Shown: positions 46,543-56,676 of the stretch, in pieces | Position numbering within the stretch: position 1 is the first letter of the stretch | Layout: each line of letters opens with the position of its first letter | NCBI GenBank assembly: GCA_013286285.1 | Contig: JABDGA010000005.1 | Location: forward strand, 1-59,140 | Source of the DNA: Alphaproteobacteria bacterium | GTDB lineage: Bacteria; Pseudomonadota; Alphaproteobacteria; Rickettsiales; JABCZZ01 | Reading direction: 5' to 3' | DNA length: 59,140 nt | Notes under the pieces: generated by a model | The model's input: the letters and a program-made list of their open reading frames with translations, nothing else | What the model was told of the DNA's origin: nothing | Databases searched by the model: none | Position numbers and translations under genes: made by a program

Positions 46543-47835
46543 GTGAAGCATATGTTAAAGGCATTAAATACACTGGTACTCGCATCTACCATAACCGCGA
46601 TGGTTCTAGCTTCAGCTGCAGGCGCGGTGGCGGAAAATCGGAATTGCTTGCATTATGAAAATTCTTCGCTAGGATGCACTGCCCCATCTATCAGGGAGTC
46701 AAAAGATATGTTGAAAACATTACTACATAATAATAATCTCCGCCGGTTCTGGCTGGTTTCTGTACTGACGGTGGCTGTTATCGACTCGTCGATAATTTTT
46801 ACCGTAGGCGCTAAACTGGAGAGGACCGTCTCTCCTTTGGTAGTCGCCTCATCGCAAGATACATTGGATGCGGAAGCCTTGCTGGAACAGTCTGACGACA
46901 GTTCGCTGATCAATCCGTATGTCATTTTTCACAGCAGGAAAAGTGGAACGCAGTTGCATGATCTGAACGGCAGCCACTGGCAGGCCGGGCTTAACGCGTT
47001 TCATAAATCCGATATGCAGGTTGCCGTGCAGAATTTCCGCGCGATTCTAGACGATAATGAGGGATTATCATCCTCAGATCGAGCTGCTGCGGCCTTCTGG
47101 ACATACCGTGCCCTGTCTGCCACCGGCGATAAGAAAACTGCAAAATACTATCTTGATCTGGCCGCAGACGAAACTCCTGGTTTTTACAGCATCATGGCGC
47201 GTCATATCAGCGGCAAGGACGTCATAGCGCCGCATATGCAGATGAATATGGCACTTGCCTATGCCACTCGTAAATCGAGCCGGACGCTTTATCCTATGCC
47301 GAACTGGACTCCCTCCTCGGGCTACCAAGTGGAGCAGGCGCTGCTTTTTGCCATCATGCGCCAGGAATCGCGCTTTGATCCCAATGCAGAAAGCTCCATG
47401 GGTGCCCAGGGCGTCATGCAGCTTATGCCGGATACGGCGCACGCCATGGCGCGTAATATAAAACTATCCGGTTCGATGGGTGAGCCGGCTGTAAGCATGG
47501 CGCTTGGCCAGCAATATATTATGCACCTCATGGAAATCAATTCCATCGGCAATAACCTCGTGTATCTGCTGGCTGCGTACAATGCTGGACCAAGCATGCT
47601 GGGAAAATGGCAAAACAATATTGCCTATAAAGATGATCCCTTGCTGTTCATTGAATCCATTCCCTATCGCCCGACCCGTGATTATGTGATTAATGTTATC
47701 AGCAATTATTGGGTATATTCGCAATTGTTCGGTAGCACAAATTCTTCACTAGCCATGATTTCACAGGGGAAATGGCCGCTTTATGCCGGCATGACGGGAC
47801 AGGTGGCTTCCGTAAAAACCGCGCGGCTGGATTAA
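46543..47835 (+). CDS. Lytic transglycosylase (SLT domain)
   Basis: LLFAIMRQESRFDPNAESSMGAQGVMQLMPDTAHAMA...AAYNAGPSMLGKW. Confidence 0.92.
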   Translation: MKHMLKALNTLVLASTITAMVLASAAGAVAENRNCLHYENSSLGCTAPSIRESKDMLKTLLHNNNLRRFWLVSVLTVAVIDSSIIFTVGAKLERTVSPLVVASSQDTLDAEALLEQSDDSSLINPYVIFHSRKSGTQLHDLNGSHWQAGLNAFHKSDMQVAVQNFRAILDDNEGLSSSDRAAAAFWTYRALSATGDKKTAKYYLDLAADETPGFYSIMARHISGKDVIAPHMQMNMALAYATRKSSRTLYPMPNWTPSSGYQVEQALLFAIMRQESRFDPNAESSMGAQGVMQLMPDTAHAMARNIKLSGSMGEPAVSMALGQQYIMHLMEINSIGNNLVYLLAAYNAGPSMLGKWQNNIAYKDDPLLFIESIPYRPTRDYVINVISNYWVYSQLFGSTNSSLAMISQGKWPLYAGMTGQVASVKTARLD

Positions 47836-47872
47836 GTGCTGCATGCAGAATCTTTTGTAACAGCGTCTCATA

Positions 47873-48508
47873 GTGTCCTCCAAATTCCTGGATTTCAACA
47901 GTGAGCGGCATTACTCTGGCATTGTTGCCGGTATTGATGAAGCCGGACGCGGTCCTCTGGCCGGGCCGGTGGTCGCAGCGGCAGTGATTCTTGACAGGAT
48001 TCGTTTTTCCGAAGCGCCTTCCGGCATCTGTGATTCCAAGTTATTAAATCGTACTGCGCGTGAATCCATGTATGAAATTATCCTAACCCAAGGCATCGTA
48101 GGGGTAGGGATTTGCAGCGTCGAAGAGATTGATCAGTATAACATATTAGGCGCAACCAAACGCGCTATGCGCAAGGCATATGACGCATTGTCCCCAAAGC
48201 CGGATATCGTTCTTGTAGACGGAAACCAGTTGCCAGACCTTCCATGCAAAATGCAGGCAGTAGTAGACGGCGATGCGCTTTGTGTCTCCATTGCTGCCGC
48301 TTCGATCATTGCCAAGGTCACCCGCGACCGGATAATGCTGGATCTGGCCAAAGAGTTTTCGCACTATGGCTGGGAGCGTAACGCCGGTTATGGCACGCGC
48401 GCACATATGGAAGCGCTTGCGCGGCATGGCGTGACCGTGCACCATCGCCGTAGCTTTGCCCCGGTACGTAATATTATAGAAGCGATGAAGGAATATAATG
48501 CTAAATAA
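47873..48508 (+). CDS. rnhB: Ribonuclease HII
   Basis: VAGIDEAGRGPLAGPVVAAAVIL...VDGNQLPDL...IIAKVTRDRIM; GTG start. Confidence 0.96.
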   Translation: MSSKFLDFNSERHYSGIVAGIDEAGRGPLAGPVVAAAVILDRIRFSEAPSGICDSKLLNRTARESMYEIILTQGIVGVGICSVEEIDQYNILGATKRAMRKAYDALSPKPDIVLVDGNQLPDLPCKMQAVVDGDALCVSIAAASIIAKVTRDRIMLDLAKEFSHYGWERNAGYGTRAHMEALARHGVTVHHRRSFAPVRNIIEAMKEYNAK

Positions 48509-48514
48509 AACAAG

Positions 48515-48940
48515 CTATATGGATTCTTCAAAAGGATAAAGCTCTGCTTCTTCTCTGCCTATACGATGGCGTAGCTGACTGAAAATAGCCTGGGTTTCCT
48601 TGGTAAAGTCCTCTGCATACTCTCGTATTTTCTCTACGGATTCCCATTTTTCTGCATAGGCACTAAAGGCAGAGGCAATATGCCCCATCTCTTCCATGAA
48701 TTCCTGCGTTATATGTTTTACGCTGGAAGAACCACGTTTTATTAGCATGGGATAGAACCCTCTTTCTTCTATTCCTAGATGAATTATCAAATCACGTGTC
48801 AACGCAGAAAGAACAAATTTTATCTCTTCTGCCTTTTGCATATCAGAAGATAAATGCATTTCTATTTTTTCTATAAGTAATAATATTTGTCGGTGCTGTT
48901 CCCGCAGGCTATCGGTGATCGGTGTTTTACTGTTTTGCAT
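48515..48940 (-). CDS. Hemerythrin-like domain protein
   Basis: EQHRQILLLIEKIE...LIIHLGIEERGFYPML...REEAELYPFEE metal-ligand pattern. Confidence 0.8.
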   Translation of the reverse strand: MQNSKTPITDSLREQHRQILLLIEKIEMHLSSDMQKAEEIKFVLSALTRDLIIHLGIEERGFYPMLIKRGSSSVKHITQEFMEEMGHIASAFSAYAEKWESVEKIREYAEDFTKETQAIFSQLRHRIGREEAELYPFEESI

Positions 48941-48997
48941 GTTCCTCTTATATAGTTTTTATCCTCATCTACAATCTTCAATTTAGAATGGATTATT

Positions 48998-51349
48998 TTA
49001 TGCCGCGCTCTCCAGTCCTGTATTCTCCATGAGCGCCGCACGCGGCAAATAACATAGCACCTTCGTTCCCCTACCTTGGGTGGAAAATAATTCCACCCGT
49101 CCGCCGTGAAGCCCTACAAAGCTTTTTACCATGGAAAGCCCCAACCCCGCCCCGGATTTATGCGAGCTGCCACTGCTAGCGCCTTTGTGGAACTTGCTGA
49201 ACAGTTCCTTCTGATCTTCTGCGGCAATACCGATGCCGTTATCATCAATTTCAAACAGAATTTCTTCCGGATTATCTTCTGTCCTGGCTGCTAATGTCAC
49301 TATACCGCCGGGATTGGAATAGGTAATGGCATTGGAGAGCAGGTTAAAAATAATCTGTTTGATGCGGGTTTCATCGGCTCTCATATTGCCGATATTGCTG
49401 GGACAGCTTAAGGTGAATTGCAGGTTATTTTCACGCAGGCGTCCATTAATGAGCGACACGACCGATTGCAGCATGGCATAAATGTCGAATTCGCTGATAT
49501 TCAGTTTCATATACCCGGCTTCAATGCTGGCGATGTCCAATATATCATTGATGATGCTGGTCAGGCGCTGGGTAGCTTCATGAATCCCGGTCACATATTC
49601 CTGCTGTTTTCCGGATAGCTTGCCGAAATAATTTTGCAGCAGCATTTCAGAAAAGCCGCCAATGGAAGTCAGCGGCGAACGTAATTCGTAGGATACGTTG
49701 GCAAGAAATTCGGTCTTCAGGCGATCGGCCTCGGAAAGCGCTTCGTTGCGTTCGCGCAGGGAACGCTCTAGCAGCGAGGAATCGGTGACATCAAAAAACG
49801 TGATAAGGTTGGAACCATCGGGCAAGGGCACTACAACTGAGTCGATAAGTGTTCCGTCTGTCCGTTCAATACGCTTATGCTGCATCTGTCGCGCTAGCAG
49901 ATAGGCGATGAATTGCTGTCTGTATTTGCTCCAATCATCGGTAAAATGCAGTGCGCGGGTTTTATCCACCAGATCGGAAATATGGGTTTCCGCAGACAAT
50001 ACGGCTTTTTCAAGTTTCCATAGCTGGAGGAAACGGGGATTATACAGGCGGAGCCTCCCGTTTTCACCAAATACCACCACGCCTTCATGCAGATTATCCA
50101 GCGTGGCGCGCTGCACTGCGATAAGCGTATTATACGAACGCTCCAGGGCCAGGCGATCGGTAACGTCTTCATAGGCGAACAAGATACCGCCGAGCGCATG
50201 CGGAATTGCCAATACACGCAACGTCTTGCCATCCGGCAGGTAAAATATCTCTTCCTGAGATTCAATCAGATCGGTGAACACCTTTAACCGCTGTTGCTTA
50301 AACTGCGGGAAATTCGCCTGTTCCGGCAGCCGCCGCATCTCACGCAGCACTTCCAGCAGCTCGCCATAGGTCGGGCTGGTGTTAAGCCATGCTTCATCCA
50401 CTCCCCATAAGCGTACATATGCATGGTTAAAGAACTTAAGCCGTGTATCCGCGCCAAAGACCGCCATGGCGCTGGTGATGCCCTCCAATAATTCCGACTG
50501 GGCGGCGATATGGCGCTGCAACTCTTCTTTGGCGCTTTCCAGCTCTGTCATATCCTGCGCTATCCCTACGGACATATGATCCGACTTCAGCGGAATCTCT
50601 GTGAACTGATACAGTTTCCGTGCTCCGCCAATGACAATATGACGCCGCTCGGATTTTTCTTCCCCTGCTTCAAACGCTGCGCCCGCAAGCATGCGCGCAT
50701 AGAGATGCAGTTCTAGCGTTTCATGCTCTTCCTTATGCTCCACGCCCTCTTCCGCGGCAATGCTGTATGCCATATTACAATAGCGTATGGAAAAGTCCTG
50801 GTTCCTGAGCCAAATAGGAGTGGGAAGGGAATTTAATATGCTGGAAAACTGCTTTACCTCGCGCTTCAACTGACGGTTTTCCTTGAGCAGCTGTTCATGC
50901 AGTTTCTGGGGCTCCGTGATGTCCTTCAGCCAGAAAATGAGGTAAGCGGCCTTGCCCTTGGCGTCATGCGCTCCACCGATGCGGCATTCAAGCTGCCGTC
51001 CGCTCGCCGGTAGGTTCATGATAATGATAGTAGAGCTTTTATCCTGCTCGAAGCGCGTGATCGCCTGCCGAATAGATTCGCTTTGCGTTTCATCCAGTTT
51101 TCCCAGCAGTGCCGGAAAGGTTCTTTCATTCTCGCCAAGCTTCAGCATCTGGCAAAGTTGATCGGAAAACACTTCTTTTTCCGATCGCGTATTGCGCCAG
51201 TAAAACCCATAATCAATATTATCAATAATCTGCGGCAGGGAAGTGTAATATTCGTCGGATTTTTTTCGTCTGCCATAAAAGAAATGTATTGCTAATGCGC
51301 CTATTGCTGCGCCAATCACAGTTGCAAATACGGGTATGACTACATCCAT
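48998..51349 (-). CDS. Membrane-anchored multi-PAS sensor histidine kinase
   Basis: N-terminal TM, PAS-like repeats, FLANVSYELRSPLTSIGGFSEMLL, FNLLSNAITYSNPGG, GAGLGLSMVKSFV. Confidence 0.92.
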   Translation of the reverse strand: MDVVIPVFATVIGAAIGALAIHFFYGRRKKSDEYYTSLPQIIDNIDYGFYWRNTRSEKEVFSDQLCQMLKLGENERTFPALLGKLDETQSESIRQAITRFEQDKSSTIIIMNLPASGRQLECRIGGAHDAKGKAAYLIFWLKDITEPQKLHEQLLKENRQLKREVKQFSSILNSLPTPIWLRNQDFSIRYCNMAYSIAAEEGVEHKEEHETLELHLYARMLAGAAFEAGEEKSERRHIVIGGARKLYQFTEIPLKSDHMSVGIAQDMTELESAKEELQRHIAAQSELLEGITSAMAVFGADTRLKFFNHAYVRLWGVDEAWLNTSPTYGELLEVLREMRRLPEQANFPQFKQQRLKVFTDLIESQEEIFYLPDGKTLRVLAIPHALGGILFAYEDVTDRLALERSYNTLIAVQRATLDNLHEGVVVFGENGRLRLYNPRFLQLWKLEKAVLSAETHISDLVDKTRALHFTDDWSKYRQQFIAYLLARQMQHKRIERTDGTLIDSVVVPLPDGSNLITFFDVTDSSLLERSLRERNEALSEADRLKTEFLANVSYELRSPLTSIGGFSEMLLQNYFGKLSGKQQEYVTGIHEATQRLTSIINDILDIASIEAGYMKLNISEFDIYAMLQSVVSLINGRLRENNLQFTLSCPSNIGNMRADETRIKQIIFNLLSNAITYSNPGGIVTLAARTEDNPEEILFEIDDNGIGIAAEDQKELFSKFHKGASSGSSHKSGAGLGLSMVKSFVGLHGGRVELFSTQGRGTKVLCYLPRAALMENTGLESAA

Positions 51350-51441
51350 AGGTTATGAATTAGCAAAAACAATATATATTAGCCAGCGATTTGGTGATAT
51401 AGTAACAGGTAATTATATAAAAATTTTAAGGACGGGCATTC

Positions 51442-52296
51442 ATGCATATTTTCCATTATGGCCGGTTATTAATTATCCTAGTTATTTTGATGGCCATGCT
51501 TGTCCCGGAATGGGCAGATGCACGTGCTGGAGGTGGCGCCAGTGTAGGCAGCAGGGGAACACGCACCTATCAGTCCAGCCCTTCCAATGCCCAACCGATA
51601 CAGCGTAGCGCTATACCCCAGTCCAGCTCTGCCATGCCTGCCAATAATTCCCATCCTTTTTTAACTGGACTATTTGGCGGTATTTTGGGGATGGGGTTTG
51701 CAAATATGCTGTTTGGCGGTGGCGGTATGGGAGGCGGGCTGCTTCCGATTCTTATTTTCGGCGGATTGATTTATTTCGGTATGAAGCTGCTGCGCGCCCG
51801 CCAGTTGATGGGAGGAGGGGCGGCCAATATCTTTTCCATGAATAATGCGGCGAGTAGTTCCGCCGTATCACAACCGTTGGCCCTTACGGAAAATGATAGG
51901 GATGAATTTCAGCGATTGCTTATCACTATCCAGCAGGCGTATAATGAAGGTGATTTTTCTCAGATGCGCGCCTATCTTACTCCGGAAATGGTGCATTATT
52001 TCAATGAAGCGCTTTCCAATGATGCCAGCCGTGGAGTGGTCAATAAAATTGAGCAAGTGCAAGTGCGGCAAATCAACCTGGTAGAGTCATGGCAGGAGTA
52101 TAACCTTGAATATGCCAGCGTTATTATCCAATGGACGGCGATAGATTACATGGCCCGTCTTGATCGCCAGCCCGGTGCCCCGGATTATGTCGCGTCCGGT
52201 GATCGGATAACTCCCCAAAATGCACAGGAACAATGGACATTTAGCCGCGCCAGGGGCGGCCATTGGCTGTTATCGGCTATTCAACAAATTAACTAA
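51442..52296 (+). CDS. Tim44-like domain protein
   Basis: N-terminal signal/TM, Gly-rich hydrophobic region, C-terminal FSQMRAYLTPEMVHYFNEAL...EQWTFSRARGGHWLLSAIQ. Confidence 0.85.
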   Translation: MHIFHYGRLLIILVILMAMLVPEWADARAGGGASVGSRGTRTYQSSPSNAQPIQRSAIPQSSSAMPANNSHPFLTGLFGGILGMGFANMLFGGGGMGGGLLPILIFGGLIYFGMKLLRARQLMGGGAANIFSMNNAASSSAVSQPLALTENDRDEFQRLLITIQQAYNEGDFSQMRAYLTPEMVHYFNEALSNDASRGVVNKIEQVQVRQINLVESWQEYNLEYASVIIQWTAIDYMARLDRQPGAPDYVASGDRITPQNAQEQWTFSRARGGHWLLSAIQQIN

Positions 52297-52350
52297 TTTA
52301 TAACGCTTAAGTTTTGGACATAAGTCGCTAAATATATTATTATTTACGGC

Positions 52351-54498
52351 ATGATACGCCAGTTTGAACTTGTTGAGCGCGTAAAATCCTATGACCCCGA
52401 TGCGGATGAGGATCTGCTCAACCGCGCCTATGTATATTCCATGAAGGCGCATGGTAGCCAGAAACGCGCCTCCGGCGATCCCTATTTTTCGCATCCCGTG
52501 GAAGTCGCCTATATGCTGACGGAGTTTAAGCTCGATACCGCGTCAATTGCCACGGCGCTGCTGCATGATACGGTGGAGGACACAGAAGCAACGCTTGAGG
52601 ATATTGAAAAATATTTCGGCAAGGAAATCGCCAGCCTGGTGGATGGGGTGACCAAGCTCACCCGGATTGAGACTAAGTCGGAAAACGCCAAACAGGCGGA
52701 AAATTTCCGTAAGCTCCTGGTGGCGATGTCGGAAGATCTGCGCGTCCTGATGGTAAAGCTCGCCGACCGCCTGCATAACATGCGAACGCTCAAATATATT
52801 AAAGAACCGCAGAAACGCCAGCGCATCGCCAGGGAAACGCTGGATATTTACGCTACGCTGGCGGAACGCATCGGCGTCCGAAAGATCAAGGAGGAGCTGC
52901 AAGATCTCGCTTTTGCCGAATTATACCCAGAAGCGCGTGAATCCATCATGAAGCGCCTCGATTACCTGCGCGAGCAGGACAAGGCCATTGTTGAAAAAAC
53001 GGAAAAGCATCTCATCAAGACGCTGCAGGAAACGGGTATAGAAAATGCTACCGTAGTTGGACGGGAAAAACGCCCTTACTCCATCTGGAAAAAAATGGAG
53101 ACCAAGAATGTCAGCTTCGAGCAATTAAGCGATATTATAGCGTTCCGCATTCTTACGGAAACCGTCCCGCAATGTTATCAGGTACTGGGAGCCATTCATT
53201 CTGCGTACCATACGATTCCCGGCCATTTTAAGGATTACATCAGCACTCCGAAAAATAACGGCTATAAATCCCTGCATACGGCGGTTATCGGGCCGGGGCA
53301 ACACCGTATCGAAGTGCAGATTCGTACCAAGGAAATGCATGATATCGCCGAATACGGCGTTGCGGCGCACTGGTCCTATAAGCAGCGGCGGGATTACAAT
53401 AAGGACGGAAAACAATACCGATGGATACGCGAACTGCTTGAGATTCTTGAGAAATCCTCCAACCCAGAAGAATTTCTCGAGCATACCAAGCTGGAGATGT
53501 ACCATGATCAGGTATTCTGCTTTACTCCTAAAGGGGATATTATCGCGCTCCCGCGCGGGGCAACGCCGGTGGACTTTGCCTATGCTGTGCATTCCGGCGT
53601 TGGCGATAGCTGCGTCGGCGCAAAGATCAATGGCCGGATAGTGCCATTGCGCACCCAGCTTAAGAATGGCGATCAGGTGGATATCATCACCTCAAAAGCC
53701 CAGACCCCGTCACCAACCTGGGAGCGTTTCGTCGTGACCGGTAAGGCGCGGTCAGAAATCCGCAAATTCATCCGCACCCAGCAGCGCAACGAATATATTA
53801 ATCTCGGTAAAGCCATATTGAACAAAACCTTCAAGCAGGAAGGAGAAGAACTGACCGATAAAATGCTGGAGAGTATCGCGGAGAAATTCAATAAAAAAAC
53901 GCCGGACGATATCTATGCGGAAGTAGGGGAGGGGCTTATCAACCGCATCGCGGTATTTGAGATGCTGTTCCCGGATCGCAAGCTTGCGTCTATCCAGGAC
54001 AAAAAAGGCTCGTTGCTTTCCCGCCTGCGCAAGAAACAGACCGCTTTCAGCACCGCTATGCCCATCAAGGGACTCATTCCGGGAATGGCGATACATTTCG
54101 GCAAATGCTGCCATCCTATCCCCGGGGATAAAATTGTGGGCATCGTCACTACCGGCAAGGGTATTACGATCCATACCACTTCGTGTGAAACGCTGGAGAA
54201 TTTTGCTGAAACGCCGGAGCGCTGGATTGATGTAGCATGGGATACCAGCACCGGTATCCAGCATGTCGCCCGTATCAAGATTACCGTGCTGCACGAAACC
54301 GGAGGGCTTGCCACCGTTACCAATGTCATCGCCAAGGAACTGGGCAATATCACCAACCTAAAGATTCTCAGCCGCTCCAGTGATTTTTTTGAACTGTTGA
54401 TTGACATGGAGGTGAAGGACATCCGCCACCTTAATGCCATTATAGCCTCCCTGCGCGGTAAGGGTTCAGTGCAGTCTGTGGAAAGGTATTATGGGTGA
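52351..54498 (+). CDS. spoT: RelA/SpoT-family (p)ppGpp synthetase/hydrolase
   Basis: HD domain ATALLHDTVEDTEAT, synthetase DIIAFRILTETVPQCYQVLG, TGS and ACT-like C-terminus. Confidence 0.95.
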   Translation: MIRQFELVERVKSYDPDADEDLLNRAYVYSMKAHGSQKRASGDPYFSHPVEVAYMLTEFKLDTASIATALLHDTVEDTEATLEDIEKYFGKEIASLVDGVTKLTRIETKSENAKQAENFRKLLVAMSEDLRVLMVKLADRLHNMRTLKYIKEPQKRQRIARETLDIYATLAERIGVRKIKEELQDLAFAELYPEARESIMKRLDYLREQDKAIVEKTEKHLIKTLQETGIENATVVGREKRPYSIWKKMETKNVSFEQLSDIIAFRILTETVPQCYQVLGAIHSAYHTIPGHFKDYISTPKNNGYKSLHTAVIGPGQHRIEVQIRTKEMHDIAEYGVAAHWSYKQRRDYNKDGKQYRWIRELLEILEKSSNPEEFLEHTKLEMYHDQVFCFTPKGDIIALPRGATPVDFAYAVHSGVGDSCVGAKINGRIVPLRTQLKNGDQVDIITSKAQTPSPTWERFVVTGKARSEIRKFIRTQQRNEYINLGKAILNKTFKQEGEELTDKMLESIAEKFNKKTPDDIYAEVGEGLINRIAVFEMLFPDRKLASIQDKKGSLLSRLRKKQTAFSTAMPIKGLIPGMAIHFGKCCHPIPGDKIVGIVTTGKGITIHTTSCETLENFAETPERWIDVAWDTSTGIQHVARIKITVLHETGGLATVTNVIAKELGNITNLKILSRSSDFFELLIDMEVKDIRHLNAIIASLRGKGSVQSVERYYG

Positions 54499-54509
54499 TT
54501 ATAGCTTTT

Positions 54510-55754
54510 TTACCATCGGTGTTCAAAGCGCTTGCGAATCAGCATCGCGGCAGAATTCATAATTGCAAGGACGAGCAGCAGCACGATAATTCCGGCATCC
54601 GTTTTTTCGACAAAACTTTCTTCCGGGCTGGTAGACCAGAGGTAAATCTGCACCGGCATGGAGGTCGCGGGTTCCAGCAGGTTGCACGGTATATCGACAA
54701 TAAATGCGACCATGCCAATCATCAACAGGGGCGCGGTTTCCCCCATCGCACGTGCTATCCCTAATATGGTTCCCGTCATGATCCCAGGGATGGCCAATGG
54801 AAATGTGTGGTGCAGCACTACCTGCAATGGCGATGCGCCAAGCGCCCTTGCAGCATCACGGATGGAATCGGGAATTGCCCGGAGGCTGGCGCGCGTGGCG
54901 ATAATAATAGTAGGAAGAATCATGAGCGCGAGTGTTAGCCCGCCTGCAACTGGGGCAGAACGCGGTATCCCCAGCAGGTTAAGATAGATGGAAAGCCCAA
55001 GCAGGCCGTATACAATGGACGGCACGGCGGCAAGGTTGTTGATGGTGAGTTCGATAAAGGCAGTGATAGACGTTTTTCGAGCAAATTCCTCCAGGTAAAT
55101 CGCCGCCATGACTCCGATGGGAAAGGCGACCACCATGCAGGCAAGCAGGGTAAACAATGACCCCACCATGCTGCCCATGAACCCGGCAAGCTCCGGCTCA
55201 CGCGAATCACCGCCAGTAAAGAAATAGGGGTTCCAGACCGTGCGTACAGCGTTGTCCTTCTGAAGATTTTCCAGCCAGTCAAGCTGTCGGTTGCTTATTC
55301 GGCGATCCGATTCCGGCACCTGTTTCGTAATATGGGATTTCACGGCCCGATCCACTTTGTCGGAAGCAGGCAGCCATAAGGGCAGAGGCTTGCCTACCAT
55401 GGAGGGATCTACAATCAGGGCATCACGCACCGTCTGGACTGCGCCGGAACTTACTAACCCCGCCAGTTCCCGCAAATCGCGGGAACTGTTTCCGGCATCC
55501 GGAAAATGTATAAGCAGCGCTTGTTTGATAAAAGGGCTTACATCGGCATGACGCCAGGCTTTTGTGTCATGACCGACCGCATCGGCATCGATAGTCACCG
55601 TCAGCTGTATTTGCGTAGACAGGAATCCCTGCCAGCCATGCCCGATAATGGTAACCAGCAGAAACAGTAAAACCGTGAGCGCTAGCGCAATCGCGCATTT
55701 GCCATAGAATTGAAAGCGTTTTTCCGCACGGTAACGCGTTGCCATATTACTCAT
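54510..55754 (-). CDS. pstA: Phosphate ABC transporter permease PstA
   Basis: AIYLEEFARKTSITAFIELTINNLAAVPSIVYGLLG...ALGASPLQVVLHHTFPLAIPGIMTGTILGIARAMGETAPLLMIG. Confidence 0.93.
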   Translation of the reverse strand: MSNMATRYRAEKRFQFYGKCAIALALTVLLFLLVTIIGHGWQGFLSTQIQLTVTIDADAVGHDTKAWRHADVSPFIKQALLIHFPDAGNSSRDLRELAGLVSSGAVQTVRDALIVDPSMVGKPLPLWLPASDKVDRAVKSHITKQVPESDRRISNRQLDWLENLQKDNAVRTVWNPYFFTGGDSREPELAGFMGSMVGSLFTLLACMVVAFPIGVMAAIYLEEFARKTSITAFIELTINNLAAVPSIVYGLLGLSIYLNLLGIPRSAPVAGGLTLALMILPTIIIATRASLRAIPDSIRDAARALGASPLQVVLHHTFPLAIPGIMTGTILGIARAMGETAPLLMIGMVAFIVDIPCNLLEPATSMPVQIYLWSTSPEESFVEKTDAGIIVLLLVLAIMNSAAMLIRKRFEHRW

Positions 55755-56676
55755 AGGCTTCCCGATATTTCTTTACGATGCGCAGCGCGGTGAAGTTCAG
55801 GAAAAGCGTTACCATGAAGAGGGTAAGGCCGAGCGCGAATGCGGCAAGTGTCTTAGGACTATCAAACGCCTGATCGCCTACCAGCAGGGATACGATCTGC
55901 GCGGTCACCGTAGTAACGGACGCCAGCGGGTTCAGGGTCATATTGGCGGCAAGGCCCGCCGCCATGACGACAATCATTGTTTCTCCAATAGCGCGCGAGA
56001 TTCCCAGCAAGATAGCGCCCATAATGCCGGGCAGAGCGGCAGGCAGAACAACCTTGCATATCGTTTCGGAACGGGTTGCTCCCAGCGCCAGCGAAGCGTC
56101 CCGCAGCGAAAGCGGGACGGAAGTGATGATGTCGTCCGACAGGGAAGAAATGAAGGGAATAATCATGATTCCCATGACAAAGCCGGCAGATAAGGCGCTT
56201 TCCGTAGCCATATCCATACCCAGGCTTCCGGCCAGTGTTTTAAGAATCGGAGTTACAGAGATAATGGCAAAATAACCGTAAACCACGGTGGGAATGCCAG
56301 CCAGTATTTCCAGCAGTGGCTTAATTATAGCATGCGCGCGGCGGCTGGCATATTCCGCCATGTAAATGGCGGCAAATATCCCGACAGGCACTGCTACCAG
56401 TATGGCGATCACGGTGATCAGCAATGTCCCGGCAAACAGCGGTACGGCACCAAACGTTCCGGAGCCAGCTACTTGATCAGGGCGCATCGCAAGCTGCGGG
56501 CTCCAATGCAGGCCAAACATGAAATCAAAAGGAGGGATAAAATGAAAAAACCTAAGCGATTGAATAAGCACGGTAAGAATAATCGCGGCGGTCACGGCGA
56601 TGGAAAACAGCGCTGAAAGCAGAAACAGCGTTTTCAGCACGTTATCGCCTATAATATTGTTATTCTTCTTGATCAT
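55747..56676 (-). CDS. pstC: Phosphate ABC transporter permease PstC
   Basis: AIYMAEYASRRAHAIIKPLLEILAGIPTVVYGYFA...LPAALPGIMGAILLGISRAIGETMIVVMAAG. Confidence 0.93.
   Translation of the reverse strand: MIKKNNNIIGDNVLKTLFLLSALFSIAVTAAIILTVLIQSLRFFHFIPPFDFMFGLHWSPQLAMRPDQVAGSGTFGAVPLFAGTLLITVIAILVAVPVGIFAAIYMAEYASRRAHAIIKPLLEILAGIPTVVYGYFAIISVTPILKTLAGSLGMDMATESALSAGFVMGIMIIPFISSLSDDIITSVPLSLRDASLALGATRSETICKVVLPAALPGIMGAILLGISRAIGETMIVVMAAGLAANMTLNPLASVTTVTAQIVSLLVGDQAFDSPKTLAAFALGLTLFMVTLFLNFTALRIVKKYREAYE

Noticed and set aside
53752-54294. 180-aa and neighbouring minus-strand ORFs
   Set aside because: Antisense to the RelA/SpoT coding sequence, which has conserved domains throughout
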